Notes under the pieces: generated by a model
What the model was told of the DNA's origin: nothing
The model's database searches: none
What the model saw: only the letters and a program-made list of their open reading frames with translations
Assembly (NCBI GenBank): GCA_050014815.1
Contig: JBEKCP010000140.1
Location: 1-10,579 of the forward strand
DNA: 10,579 nucleotides
Source: JBEKCP01 sp050014815
GTDB lineage: Bacteria; Planctomycetota; Planctomycetia; Pirellulales; Thermoguttaceae
Direction of reading: 5' to 3'
Made by a program: the position numbers and the translations under genes
Part shown: positions 4,564 to 10,579 of the stretch, one piece after another
Position numbering within the stretch: position 1 is the first letter of the stretch
Layout of the letters: every line of letters begins with the position of its first letter

Positions 4564-6906
4564 ATGGCCACCGGCGGACAGCGACGCACACGATCGGAGC
4601 GCGTAGCGGCCCTGGAGATGCCCCGGGGGCCGTGGGAGCGGGCATGGATCAGCCTGCGGCGGCGGGACGTGGTCGGGCGGTTGGTATTGGTGTTCATGGC
4701 CGCGGCCGCCATCACGGCGATTATCCGCGCGTGGGATCCGCCGTTGCGATGGCGGATCGGGATGGCGCCCGGGCATGACGTGACGGCGCGGGTGAAATTC
4801 CGGCAGGAGGACGTGCCGGCCACGGCGGCGGCCCGGCAGCAGGCCCGCCGCAACACCCCGACCGTCTTTGCCCAGGATCCCCAGCCGCTGGTGCAGCTCC
4901 GCGCGAAGTGCCGCACGACCCTGGCCGAGTTGGCCAAGGCCGAGCGGTTGGGCGACGCCAGCCGGGCCCTGTGGCGGGAGTTTCAGCCTCCGCCGGCTCC
5001 GGCCGCGGCCCCGGGCGCGGTTCCACCGGCCGTGGCCCCGCCGGCGGTTGCCCAAGGCGCGGTTCCACTGGCCGCGGCTGCGGAAGAGGCCCGCTTCCAG
5101 GAGTTCCGCAAGGCCGTCGCCGGCAAAGAAAACCTGGACCGCCTGGACCAGGCCCTCGCACCGTTCGAGCGCCGCGGCCTCTTGGGCGATCCCCTCAAGG
5201 ACCTCCTCACCGACAACCAGGAGGAAATCCTCGTCTATCCGGTCGGCCACCCGGACCAGAAAGAACCCGTCAAGCTCAAGGACGTGCAGTTGGGCGACGC
5301 CGGCGCCATCCGGGACGCCCTGCGGGACCGCATCCAGCCCGAGGCGGTGGCCGACGCCGTCTTCGCCTGGTTCCAGTCGCACCTGCTCCACCCCAAGCCC
5401 CTGACGACCCTCACTCACGACAAGACGGCGACGGGTGCAGCCCAAGAGACGGCCGATCACGAAGTGGAACCCGTCTGGCAGACCTTCAACGCCGGTGAGA
5501 CGCTCTTCCACACCACCAACGAAGCCGACAAGAATAAGCTCGAAATCGACAAGGACAAGCTCGCGCTGTTGACGCTCGAATACCGGGCCGTCCTCGACCA
5601 AAGGAACTGGATCAAGCGGGTCACCCGCGCTGCGGCCGTGCTGGCGGTAACCTTCCTCTTGTTCGTTCTCTGCGGCGTACACATGCGGTACCGGCATCGC
5701 GGGCCGCTGGCCAGCGTCGGGCGGCTGACGAGCCTGCTGGCCCTGGCCGTCGGGACGGTAGCCGTGGCCCGCTGGGCCTGGTGGGACCCCTGGCGGGCCG
5801 AACAAGTGCCCCTGATGCTCTTCGGCATGACGATGGCCATCATCTATCGCCAGGAGTTGGCGCTGTTGCTCTCGGGCGTGCTGGCGTGGATCATCGCATT
5901 GGCCTTGGGATACAACCTGCCCGCCTTCCTGCTCTTGTTCGGCACGACCGCTGCCGCCGTGCTGAGCCTGGGCCGGATCCGCAGCCGCAGCAAGCTCATC
6001 TACGTCGGCCTGTTCGCCGGCGGCGTGGCCTCGCTGCTGGACGTGGCCATGAAAATGATCGACAACCAGCCGATCGACCTGCCGCTGCTGGAGGACGCTG
6101 TGCGGAACGGGCTGTGGGCCGTCTTCGCCGGCTTCCTTATGACCGGACTCTTGCCCTTCGTCGAGCGGACCTTCGGCGTGCTGACCGACCTGAGCCTGCT
6201 GGAACTGGGCGACATCACCCACCCGCTCTTGCAGGAATTGGTCCGCCGCGCACCGAGCACCTACAACCACTCGATTACCGTCGGGTCGATCGGCGAGGCG
6301 GCGGCCGACGCCATCGGGGCCCGCGGGATCCTGGTCCGCGTCGCCGCTTATTTCCACGACATCGGCAAGATGCTCAAGCCGGGGTACTTCATCGAGAACC
6401 AGGGGGAAGAGGGCAACCGCCACGAGACGCTGGTTCCGGCGATGAGCACGTTGATCATCATCGCCCACATCAAGGACGGCGCCGACCTGGCCCGCCAGCA
6501 CCGCCTCCCGCAGCCGATCATCGACCTGATCCTGCAGCACCACGGCACCACGCTGGTGGAATACTTTTACGACCGCGCCCACGAGCAGATGGAGTCGGAC
6601 CCCAACGGCGGCGAGGTCGACGAGAACGTGTTCCGCTATCCCGGCCCGAAACCCCAGACCAAGGAGGCGGCGGTGCTCATGCTGGCCGACGCCGTCGAGA
6701 GCGCCAGCCGGACGCTGGTGGACCCGACCTCCGGCCGCATCGAGGGCCTCGTTCGGGAGATCGCCCAGCGGCGTCTCCAGGGCGGGCAATTCGACGACAG
6801 CGACCTGACGCTCCGCGAACTGGGGACCATCGAGCGGAGCCTCATCATGTCGGTCGCCGCCATCTACCACGGGCGATTAAAATACCCGGAACAACGCACC
6901 GCATAA
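4564..6906 (+). CDS. pgpH: Membrane HD-domain phosphodiesterase, PgpH family (7TMR-HDED/7TM/HD)
   Basis: Predicted 780-residue membrane protein that would hydrolyse the second messenger c-di-AMP to pApA. Numbering is from the ATG at 4564. TM1 is at about 39-57, an extracytoplasmic HDED-type sensor region at 60-350, and seven membrane helices lie between about 356 and 534. The cytoplasmic HD domain runs from about 560 to 740. All positions known from Listeria PgpH are present with similar spacing: His569 (YNHS), His598-Asp599 (FHDIGK), His635, His659-His660 (QHHG) and Asp709 (LADAVES). An Ala/Pro-rich insert (about 142-173), partly made of a 42-bp duplication, lengthens the sensor region. A TTG at 4543 is an alternative start, but it falls inside the tandem repeat; no strong ribosome binding site decides. 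Family assignment is firm; the c-di-AMP substrate is inferred. Confidence 0.92.
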   Translation: MATGGQRRTRSERVAALEMPRGPWERAWISLRRRDVVGRLVLVFMAAAAITAIIRAWDPPLRWRIGMAPGHDVTARVKFRQEDVPATAAARQQARRNTPTVFAQDPQPLVQLRAKCRTTLAELAKAERLGDASRALWREFQPPPAPAAAPGAVPPAVAPPAVAQGAVPLAAAAEEARFQEFRKAVAGKENLDRLDQALAPFERRGLLGDPLKDLLTDNQEEILVYPVGHPDQKEPVKLKDVQLGDAGAIRDALRDRIQPEAVADAVFAWFQSHLLHPKPLTTLTHDKTATGAAQETADHEVEPVWQTFNAGETLFHTTNEADKNKLEIDKDKLALLTLEYRAVLDQRNWIKRVTRAAAVLAVTFLLFVLCGVHMRYRHRGPLASVGRLTSLLALAVGTVAVARWAWWDPWRAEQVPLMLFGMTMAIIYRQELALLLSGVLAWIIALALGYNLPAFLLLFGTTAAAVLSLGRIRSRSKLIYVGLFAGGVASLLDVAMKMIDNQPIDLPLLEDAVRNGLWAVFAGFLMTGLLPFVERTFGVLTDLSLLELGDITHPLLQELVRRAPSTYNHSITVGSIGEAAADAIGARGILVRVAAYFHDIGKMLKPGYFIENQGEEGNRHETLVPAMSTLIIIAHIKDGADLARQHRLPQPIIDLILQHHGTTLVEYFYDRAHEQMESDPNGGEVDENVFRYPGPKPQTKEAAVLMLADAVESASRTLVDPTSGRIEGLVREIAQRRLQGGQFDDSDLTLRELGTIERSLIMSVAAIYHGRLKYPEQRTA

Positions 6907-6907
6907 C

Positions 6908-6935
6908 GTCAGTTGTCAGTAGTCAGTTGTCAGTT
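6908..6935 (+). repeat. Four tandem 7-bp GTCAGTW units between pgpH and ybeY
   Basis: GTCAGTT, GTCAGTA, GTCAGTT, GTCAGTT follow without gaps from 6908, starting one base after the pgpH TAA (6904-6906). They fill half of the 55-bp spacer; the remainder holds AGGGGAG, the ybeY ribosome binding site region. Stretches like this recur between genes in several GC-rich and cyanobacterial genomes (general impression, not searched). No role is known. Confidence 0.8.
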
Positions 6936-6961
6936 GCAACGGACAGGGGAGAGAGCACCGC

Positions 6962-7480
6962 GTGACACGGGAGAGCCGACCTGCGATCGCCGTCGCCGTC
7001 GCCGACCTGCAAACGAGCATGGTGCTGTCTCCCGGGCGACTGCGGCGGGCGGTCCGCGCGGCGCTGGCGGGGCCTTCCGCCGGCAAGGCCGCGGGCCGAC
7101 CCGCGGGCGGGCGCCCCGGAGCCAAGGCCCGGATCAGCCTCGCCGTCGTCGATGACCCGGTGATCGCCCGGCTTAACCGGCAATTCCTCCATCACCGGGG
7201 CGCGACCGACGTGTTGAGCTTCGTCCTGGAGCGGCGGCCGGGATGGCTGGAAGCAGAGATCGTCGTCAGTGCCGAGACGGCCCGGCGGGAAGCCCGCCAC
7301 TACGGCGCTCGGCCGCAAGACGAGTTGCTCCTCTACGTCGTCCACGGCGCGTTGCACCTGGCGGGCTACGATGACCGGTCGGCCGGCGGCCGCGCGCGGA
7401 TGTGGGCCCGCCAGCGGACCGTGATGGCCGAACTGGGAGTGAAGCAGAAGGATGAAGGCGGAAGGATGAAGGATGAATGA
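6962..7480 (+). CDS. ybeY: YbeY-type endoribonuclease / rRNA maturation factor, variant metal site
   Basis: A 172-residue member of the YbeY (UPF0054) family of zinc-dependent RNases that act in 16S rRNA 3'-end maturation and ribosome quality control. Family marks: ISLAVVDDPVIARLNRQF (58-75), TDVLSF (82-87) and the metal motif HGALHLAGYDD (128-138). In E. coli the third zinc ligand is the His in GYDH; here that place is Asp138, and no His follows. An extra Gly/Ala/Pro-rich loop (37-57) separates the first helix from the core. The final 11-12 residues (KQKDEGGRMKDE) are encoded by a simple repeat and look like a late extension. GTG at 6962 was chosen because it is preceded by AGGGGAG and gives a normal N-terminus. 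It overlaps the next start by 8 bp, as is common in coupled operons. Confidence 0.9.
   Translation: MTRESRPAIAVAVADLQTSMVLSPGRLRRAVRAALAGPSAGKAAGRPAGGRPGAKARISLAVVDDPVIARLNRQFLHHRGATDVLSFVLERRPGWLEAEIVVSAETARREARHYGARPQDELLLYVVHGALHLAGYDDRSAGGRARMWARQRTVMAELGVKQKDEGGRMKDE
7446..7480 (+). repeat. Purine-rich GAAGGATGA repeat covering the ybeY end and corC start
   Basis: GAAGGATGAA occurs at 7447-7456 and again at 7461-7470, followed by GGATGAATGA. The repeat encodes the last residues of YbeY and holds its TGA (7478-7480). It also supplies both the GGAAGG ribosome binding site (7460-7465) and the ATG (7473) of the next gene. On the other strand it reads FIHPSSFRLHPS, a peptide recurring in spurious planctomycete hypotheticals (from memory). 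The element therefore seems to have been recruited into a gene junction. Confidence 0.75.
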
Positions 7481-8393
7481 CGTTTGGACGACGCTCTTCT
7501 GGATTGCGATTTGCGTCCTGGCCGTTGTGGGCCTGGCGGCCGCCGCCTGGGCCCTGGCGCGGCTGCGGCCGCAGACCTGGCAGCGAATCTGTAGAAGGTG
7601 GACTTCGCGCGACCGGCTGGGCCACATCCTCGGCGGCCGCCGGCGCCTGATTAAGGACGAAGCCCGCGAAATGATCCAGGGCGTCATCGAGCTGAGCGAC
7701 GCCGACGTCTCCGAAATCATGACGCCGCGGACCGACATGGTCTCGGTGCCCGCCTCGCTCCCCTGGCCCGAGATGCTGGAGGCCGTCATCCAGTCCGGGC
7801 ACACGCGGATCCCCGTCTCCGGCCGCAACCGCGACGACATCCTGGGCATCGTCCACGCCAAGGACCTGTTGGCCGAGTTGGCCAGGCCCCAGGCCCAGCG
7901 CATGGAGCCCTGGACGAAGCTCCTCCGCGAGCCGATGTTCGTGCCCGAGACCAAGCCCATCGACCGCCTGTTGGCGGAACTCCAGCGGAGCCGCAACCAC
8001 ATGGCCATCGTGCTGGACGAGTACGGCGGCGTTTCCGGCCTGGTGACCCTGGAAGACGTGCTCGAAGAGATCGTGGGCGAGATTGCCGATGAACACGACA
8101 CGTCTCCGGCCGACGGCATCCGGGACCTGGGGCCCGGCGCGGTCGAGGCGCCCGGATGGATCCACATCGACGACCTGAACGAGCGGCTCGGACTGGCCCT
8201 GCCCGAGGACGCCGAGTTCGATACCGTCGGCGGCTTCGTCTTCAGCGAGCTGGGCCACGTGCCGGTGGCCGGCGAGCAGCTCGTCTGGCGGAACGTCCAG
8301 ATCACGGTCCTGGAAGCGACGCGGCGGCGGATCGAGCGGGTGCGGATCGAAACGCTTCCCCCTGACCAGCCGCCGGTTATCAGTTATAATTGA
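7473..8393 (+). CDS. corC: CorC/HlyC-family CBS-pair protein (YbeX-like) with one N-terminal membrane anchor
   Basis: A 306-residue protein. One membrane helix (about 7-29) replaces the four-helix DUF21 domain found in longer relatives. Two CBS repeats follow (about 83-138 with IMTPRTDM, and 150-205 with HMAIVLDEYGGVSGLVTLEDVLEEIVGEI). The C-terminal transporter-associated CorC_HlyC domain is at about 220-294 (FDTVGGFVFSELGHVP). The CBS pair probably binds an adenine nucleotide. Relatives are linked to magnesium/cobalt export, and E. coli ybeX sits directly after ybeY as here. Start ATG 7473 has GGAAGG 7 nt upstream and overlaps the ybeY stop by 8 bp. Bacillus-type dgkA and era, often found nearby in Firmicutes, are absent. 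A promoter for the next gene lies in the last codons. The precise substrate is unknown. Confidence 0.9.
   Translation: MNDVWTTLFWIAICVLAVVGLAAAAWALARLRPQTWQRICRRWTSRDRLGHILGGRRRLIKDEAREMIQGVIELSDADVSEIMTPRTDMVSVPASLPWPEMLEAVIQSGHTRIPVSGRNRDDILGIVHAKDLLAELARPQAQRMEPWTKLLREPMFVPETKPIDRLLAELQRSRNHMAIVLDEYGGVSGLVTLEDVLEEIVGEIADEHDTSPADGIRDLGPGAVEAPGWIHIDDLNERLGLALPEDAEFDTVGGFVFSELGHVPVAGEQLVWRNVQITVLEATRRRIERVRIETLPPDQPPVISYN
8362..8390 (+). promoter_or_regulatory. Probable promoter for the MEMO-AMMECR1 gene, inside the end of corC
   Basis: A perfect TATAAT (8385-8390) lies 17 nt downstream of CTGACC (8362-8367), which matches 4 of 6 bases of the -35 consensus. A full -10 consensus is unusual in such GC-rich coding sequence. 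Transcription would start near 8397, about 73 nt ahead of the ATG at 8470. This suggests that the lipoprotein gene can be expressed separately from the operon. It is inferred from sequence only. Confidence 0.5.
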
Positions 8394-8469
8394 AGTCTGC
8401 AGGCCGCCGAGTGGGAGAGGGCGGCTGCGGACAGTCTTTGAGTTCAGGATGGAGGCGAGGGGACCCGCC

Positions 8470-10107
8470 ATGAAGCTTGTCTTTCGAGTGTTCTGGCTCG
8501 TGCCGATCCTGGCGGCGCTGGCGGGCTGCCGTGGGGAAGATGCGGCGACGGAGGCGCAGGAGAACGGGAAGTCGAAACAAGTCCTTGGGCCGGCCGTCGC
8601 CGGAATGTTCTATCCCAAGGACAAGGACGTGCTGGAGAAGAAGGTCGATGAGCTGCTGGCCGGCGCCAAGACGGAGCCGATCGAGAACCTCCGCGCGCTG
8701 GTATGCCCCCACGCCGGGTACGAGTTTTCCGGCGGAGTCGCCGCCACGGGCTACAAGCAGTTGGTCGGCCGGAAGTTCGCAACGGTGATCATCCTGGGGC
8801 CCAGCCACACGGCCGTGTTCCGGGGCGCCGCCGTGGCCGACGCCGACGCGGTCGAGAGCCCGCTGGGCGAGATCCCCGTCTCGCCGAAGGCGGCCGAGCT
8901 TGGCGGGCTGTCCCCGTTCTCACTGCACCCCAAGTGCGAGGTCCACCGGCCCAAGTGGTGGCAGTCCTCGCCCAAGCAACTGCCCGCCTTCGGCGAAGAG
9001 ACGCCGCTGACCTGGGAATATTCGGTCGAAGTCCAGTACCCCTTTCTCCAGCGGGTGCTCGGCAAGTTCGCCGTGGTGCCCGCTGTCATGGGCGACCTGG
9101 AGCCGGAGGAGGCCGCCGAGGCCGTCCTCAAGGTCCTCGACGACGACACGCTCCTGGTGGCCAGCTCCGATCTGACCCATTACCTGCCTTACGATCTGGG
9201 CAAGTCGCTGGACAAGACGTCGACCCGAGCTATATGCTCGCTCAGCGTCGATTGGCTGGAGGCGGAGGAGGACAACTGCATGGAGCAGGCCGGTATCTCT
9301 TTGGCCTGCGGGATCAAGCCGATCCTGACCGTGATGCACGTCGCCAAGCGGAAGGGCTGGAAGGCCAGGCTGCTGGAATATCAGCACAGCAGCGACGTCA
9401 CCGGGATGGGCAAGGAAAAGGGCGTGGGCTATGCCGCAATCGCCTTCTACGCGCCGTCGAAGGCCGACCATGCGCCGCACGGCGCCGAGCCGGCCGGCAA
9501 GACATCCGCGGGACAGGCCGAATTCACGCCCGACCAGCGGAAGCTCCTCCTGGAGCTCGCACGGCGGTGCGTCGCCTCCGCAGCCGAAGGAAAGGACGCG
9601 GCGGAGCCGGACACCAAGGGCCTGGCGGAGAATATGTCGGAGCCGCGGGCGTGTTTCGTCACGTTGAAGAAGGACGGGCAGCTTCGCGGCTGCATCGGCA
9701 GCGTTTTTCCGCGAGAGCCGCTCTACCTGGCCGTGATGCACGCCGCCCGGAGCGCGGCCATCGAGGATTCCCGCTTCCAACCCGTCGCGCCCGCGGAGGT
9801 CAAGGACCTTCAGATCGAGTTGAGCATCCTCACCGTGCCCCAGCAGCTCAGGCACAAGTCGCCCGAGGACCTTCTGGAGAAATTGCGGCCGCGGATCGAC
9901 GGCGTGGTGCTGCGGGTGGACCGGCATCAGGGCCTCTTCCTCCCGCAGGTCTGGGAACAACTGCCGGACAAGGAGCAGTTCCTCAACCGGCTGGCGGAAG
10001 AGAAGGCCGGCCTGGCGGCCACGGCCTGGCGGCGCGGCGACGCCCGGATCCTTGTCTTCCAGGTCGAGGCGTTCGAGGAATCCGGCGCGCCGAAACGGTC
10101 GGGCTGA
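8470..10107 (+). CDS. amrB: Lipoprotein fusion of MEMO (AmmeMemoRadiSam B) and AMMECR1 (AmmeMemoRadiSam A) domains
   Basis: A 545-residue predicted lipoprotein: signal MKLVFRVFWLVPILAALAGC with lipobox LAGC (Cys20). The MEMO domain (about 37-330) has the metal-site signatures CPHAGYEFSG (His81), LGPSHT (His113), SSDLTHY (232-238) and ACGIKP (Cys280), corresponding to His49, His81 and Cys244 of human MEMO1. In the usual EHSxExQxPFL motif the His is Tyr184 (EYSVEVQYPFL), and there is an insert at about 153-178. The AMMECR1 domain (about 351-535) has the hallmark LRGCIG (405-410). The biochemical role of this system is not established. The usual radical SAM partner is not in the window. ATG 8470 was chosen over 8449 because GAGGGGA (8457-8463) is 6 nt upstream and the lipoprotein signal begins there. 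An envelope location is inferred. Confidence 0.9.
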   Translation: MKLVFRVFWLVPILAALAGCRGEDAATEAQENGKSKQVLGPAVAGMFYPKDKDVLEKKVDELLAGAKTEPIENLRALVCPHAGYEFSGGVAATGYKQLVGRKFATVIILGPSHTAVFRGAAVADADAVESPLGEIPVSPKAAELGGLSPFSLHPKCEVHRPKWWQSSPKQLPAFGEETPLTWEYSVEVQYPFLQRVLGKFAVVPAVMGDLEPEEAAEAVLKVLDDDTLLVASSDLTHYLPYDLGKSLDKTSTRAICSLSVDWLEAEEDNCMEQAGISLACGIKPILTVMHVAKRKGWKARLLEYQHSSDVTGMGKEKGVGYAAIAFYAPSKADHAPHGAEPAGKTSAGQAEFTPDQRKLLLELARRCVASAAEGKDAAEPDTKGLAENMSEPRACFVTLKKDGQLRGCIGSVFPREPLYLAVMHAARSAAIEDSRFQPVAPAEVKDLQIELSILTVPQQLRHKSPEDLLEKLRPRIDGVVLRVDRHQGLFLPQVWEQLPDKEQFLNRLAEEKAGLAATAWRRGDARILVFQVEAFEESGAPKRSG

Positions 10108-10112
10108 GCACG

Positions 10113-10198
10113 TTTAGCGGGCGGGCCGGGTACCCCCTGGGTGCGCCGAGTGAATCGTGGGCCAAACCGGCTCTCGGCGGGCAAGCCCGCCCGCTAAA
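10113..10198. repeat. Inverted repeat element with perfect 14-bp ends (TTTAGCGGGCGGGC)
   Basis: TTTAGCGGGCGGGC (10113-10126) and its exact reverse complement (10185-10198) enclose 58 bp. Inside, CCGAG (10146-10150) pairs with CTCGG (10173-10177). A competing hairpin, GCGGGC-AA-GCCCGC (10177-10190), uses part of the right arm, so two folds exclude each other. The element starts 5 bp after the lipoprotein gene stop and could end its transcript, although no T tract follows. It may also be a dispersed non-autonomous element. The rest of the 160-bp gap shows no feature. Confidence 0.75.
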
Positions 10199-10267
10199 CC
10201 GCGGTGGCCGTTCATCGACGTGTGATTTTGGTGGTAGTGCTCCGACAAAACAGTGACCCCCAATCGC

Positions 10268-10579
10268 ATGCTCCGGTTCTCGCTGCAGGCGGCCGCAGGC
10301 TGTCTCGGCTTCTCCGCCGTCCTGACGCAACTCACGCTCATGCGCGAGTTGCTGGGCATCCTGGCGGGCAACGAGCTGATCTTCGGAATCGTCCTGGGAA
10401 GCTGGATGCTCTTGGGCGGCCTCGGCGCGGCCCTGGGACGCGCGGCCCGGCGGCTTCGCTCCCCGCTCGATGCCCTGGTGGCGGCCCAGACCCTCGTGGC
10501 CCTACTCCCCGTCGGCAGCGTCTTCGTGCTGCGGACGCTCCGCAACGTGGTCTTCGTCCGGGGGGCGGAAATCGGCGTG
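10268..10579 (+). CDS. Multi-pass membrane protein, N-terminal part; spermidine-synthase-like membrane protein family (partial)
   Basis: The frame stays open to the window edge, giving 104 residues. The visible part begins MLRFSLQAAAGCLGFSAVLTQ and continues with LTLMRELLGILAGNELIFGIVLGSWMLLGGLGAALGR. That is two hydrophobic helices with the motif LMRELLGILAGNEL, then another helix, AAQTLVALLPVGSVFVL. This resembles the N-terminus of large membrane proteins whose C-terminal half is a spermidine-synthase-like methyltransferase fold; the second half is not visible, so the assignment is tentative. A GTG at 10253 is an in-frame alternative start. Neither start has a good ribosome binding site, and a stop (TAG 10235-10237) bounds the frame upstream. 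Confidence 0.65.
   Translation, partial: MLRFSLQAAAGCLGFSAVLTQLTLMRELLGILAGNELIFGIVLGSWMLLGGLGAALGRAARRLRSPLDALVAAQTLVALLPVGSVFVLRTLRNVVFVRGAEIGV

Noticed and set aside
4435..6870. Open frame of 811 codons on the minus strand opposite pgpH
   Set aside because: The plus-strand frame encodes a full PgpH-family protein with all catalytic residues. The antisense frame has biased composition without domains and arises from GC-rich codon usage.
8703..10256. Second long plus-strand frame within the MEMO-AMMECR1 gene
   Set aside because: Out of frame with a well-conserved two-domain protein; its Arg/Gly/Pro-rich content is typical of a frame-shifted shadow.

Overview
This high-GC window looks like a chromosomal segment from a Planctomycetota-type bacterium. 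That placement is inference. It rests on GC-rich core genes, a small double zinc-ribbon protein of a style common in that phylum, a lipoprotein MEMO-AMMECR1 fusion, and many short dispersed-type repeats between genes. No rRNA, tRNA, CRISPR array, transposase or phage gene was seen.

Left part (1-1530), accessory in character. A trypsin-fold protease-like gene of visibly lower GC faces, tail to tail, a complete mazEF toxin-antitoxin pair on the minus strand. The pair closely resembles the E. coli pair. It has a textbook sigma-70-type promoter and a twin GTATAC site that probably serves as its autoregulatory operator.

Middle left (1541-3517). A class II fructose-bisphosphate aldolase lies on the minus strand, flanked by an inverted repeat element on each side. 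Divergent from it is a 114-residue protein with two zinc-binding modules.

Main operon (3518-8393, plus strand): phoH (ybeZ), a seven-transmembrane HD-domain protein of the PgpH c-di-AMP phosphodiesterase family, ybeY, and a CorC/YbeX-type CBS protein. The order combines the Firmicutes arrangement (phoH-pgpH-ybeY) with the proteobacterial one (ybeZ-ybeY-ybeX). It links RNA maturation and ribosome quality control with cyclic-dinucleotide turnover and a membrane-associated CBS protein. All seven metal and catalytic positions of the HD domain are present. YbeY has Asp where the third zinc-ligand His is expected.

Right part (8394-10579). A lipoprotein in which a MEMO (AmmeMemoRadiSam B) domain is fused to an AMMECR1 (AmmeMemoRadiSam A) domain probably has its own promoter inside the end of corC. 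After an inverted repeat comes the 5' end of a multi-pass membrane protein resembling the N-terminus of spermidine-synthase-like membrane proteins; it is cut by the window edge.

The most unusual overall feature is that six gene junctions each carry a different short periodic or palindromic repeat (periods of 7, 8, about 10 and 14 bp, and two nested inverted repeats). Some overlap stop codons, ribosome binding sites and start codons. No clear new multi-gene system was found. The best leads are these junction repeats, the lipoprotein MEMO-AMMECR1 fusion and the altered YbeY site.
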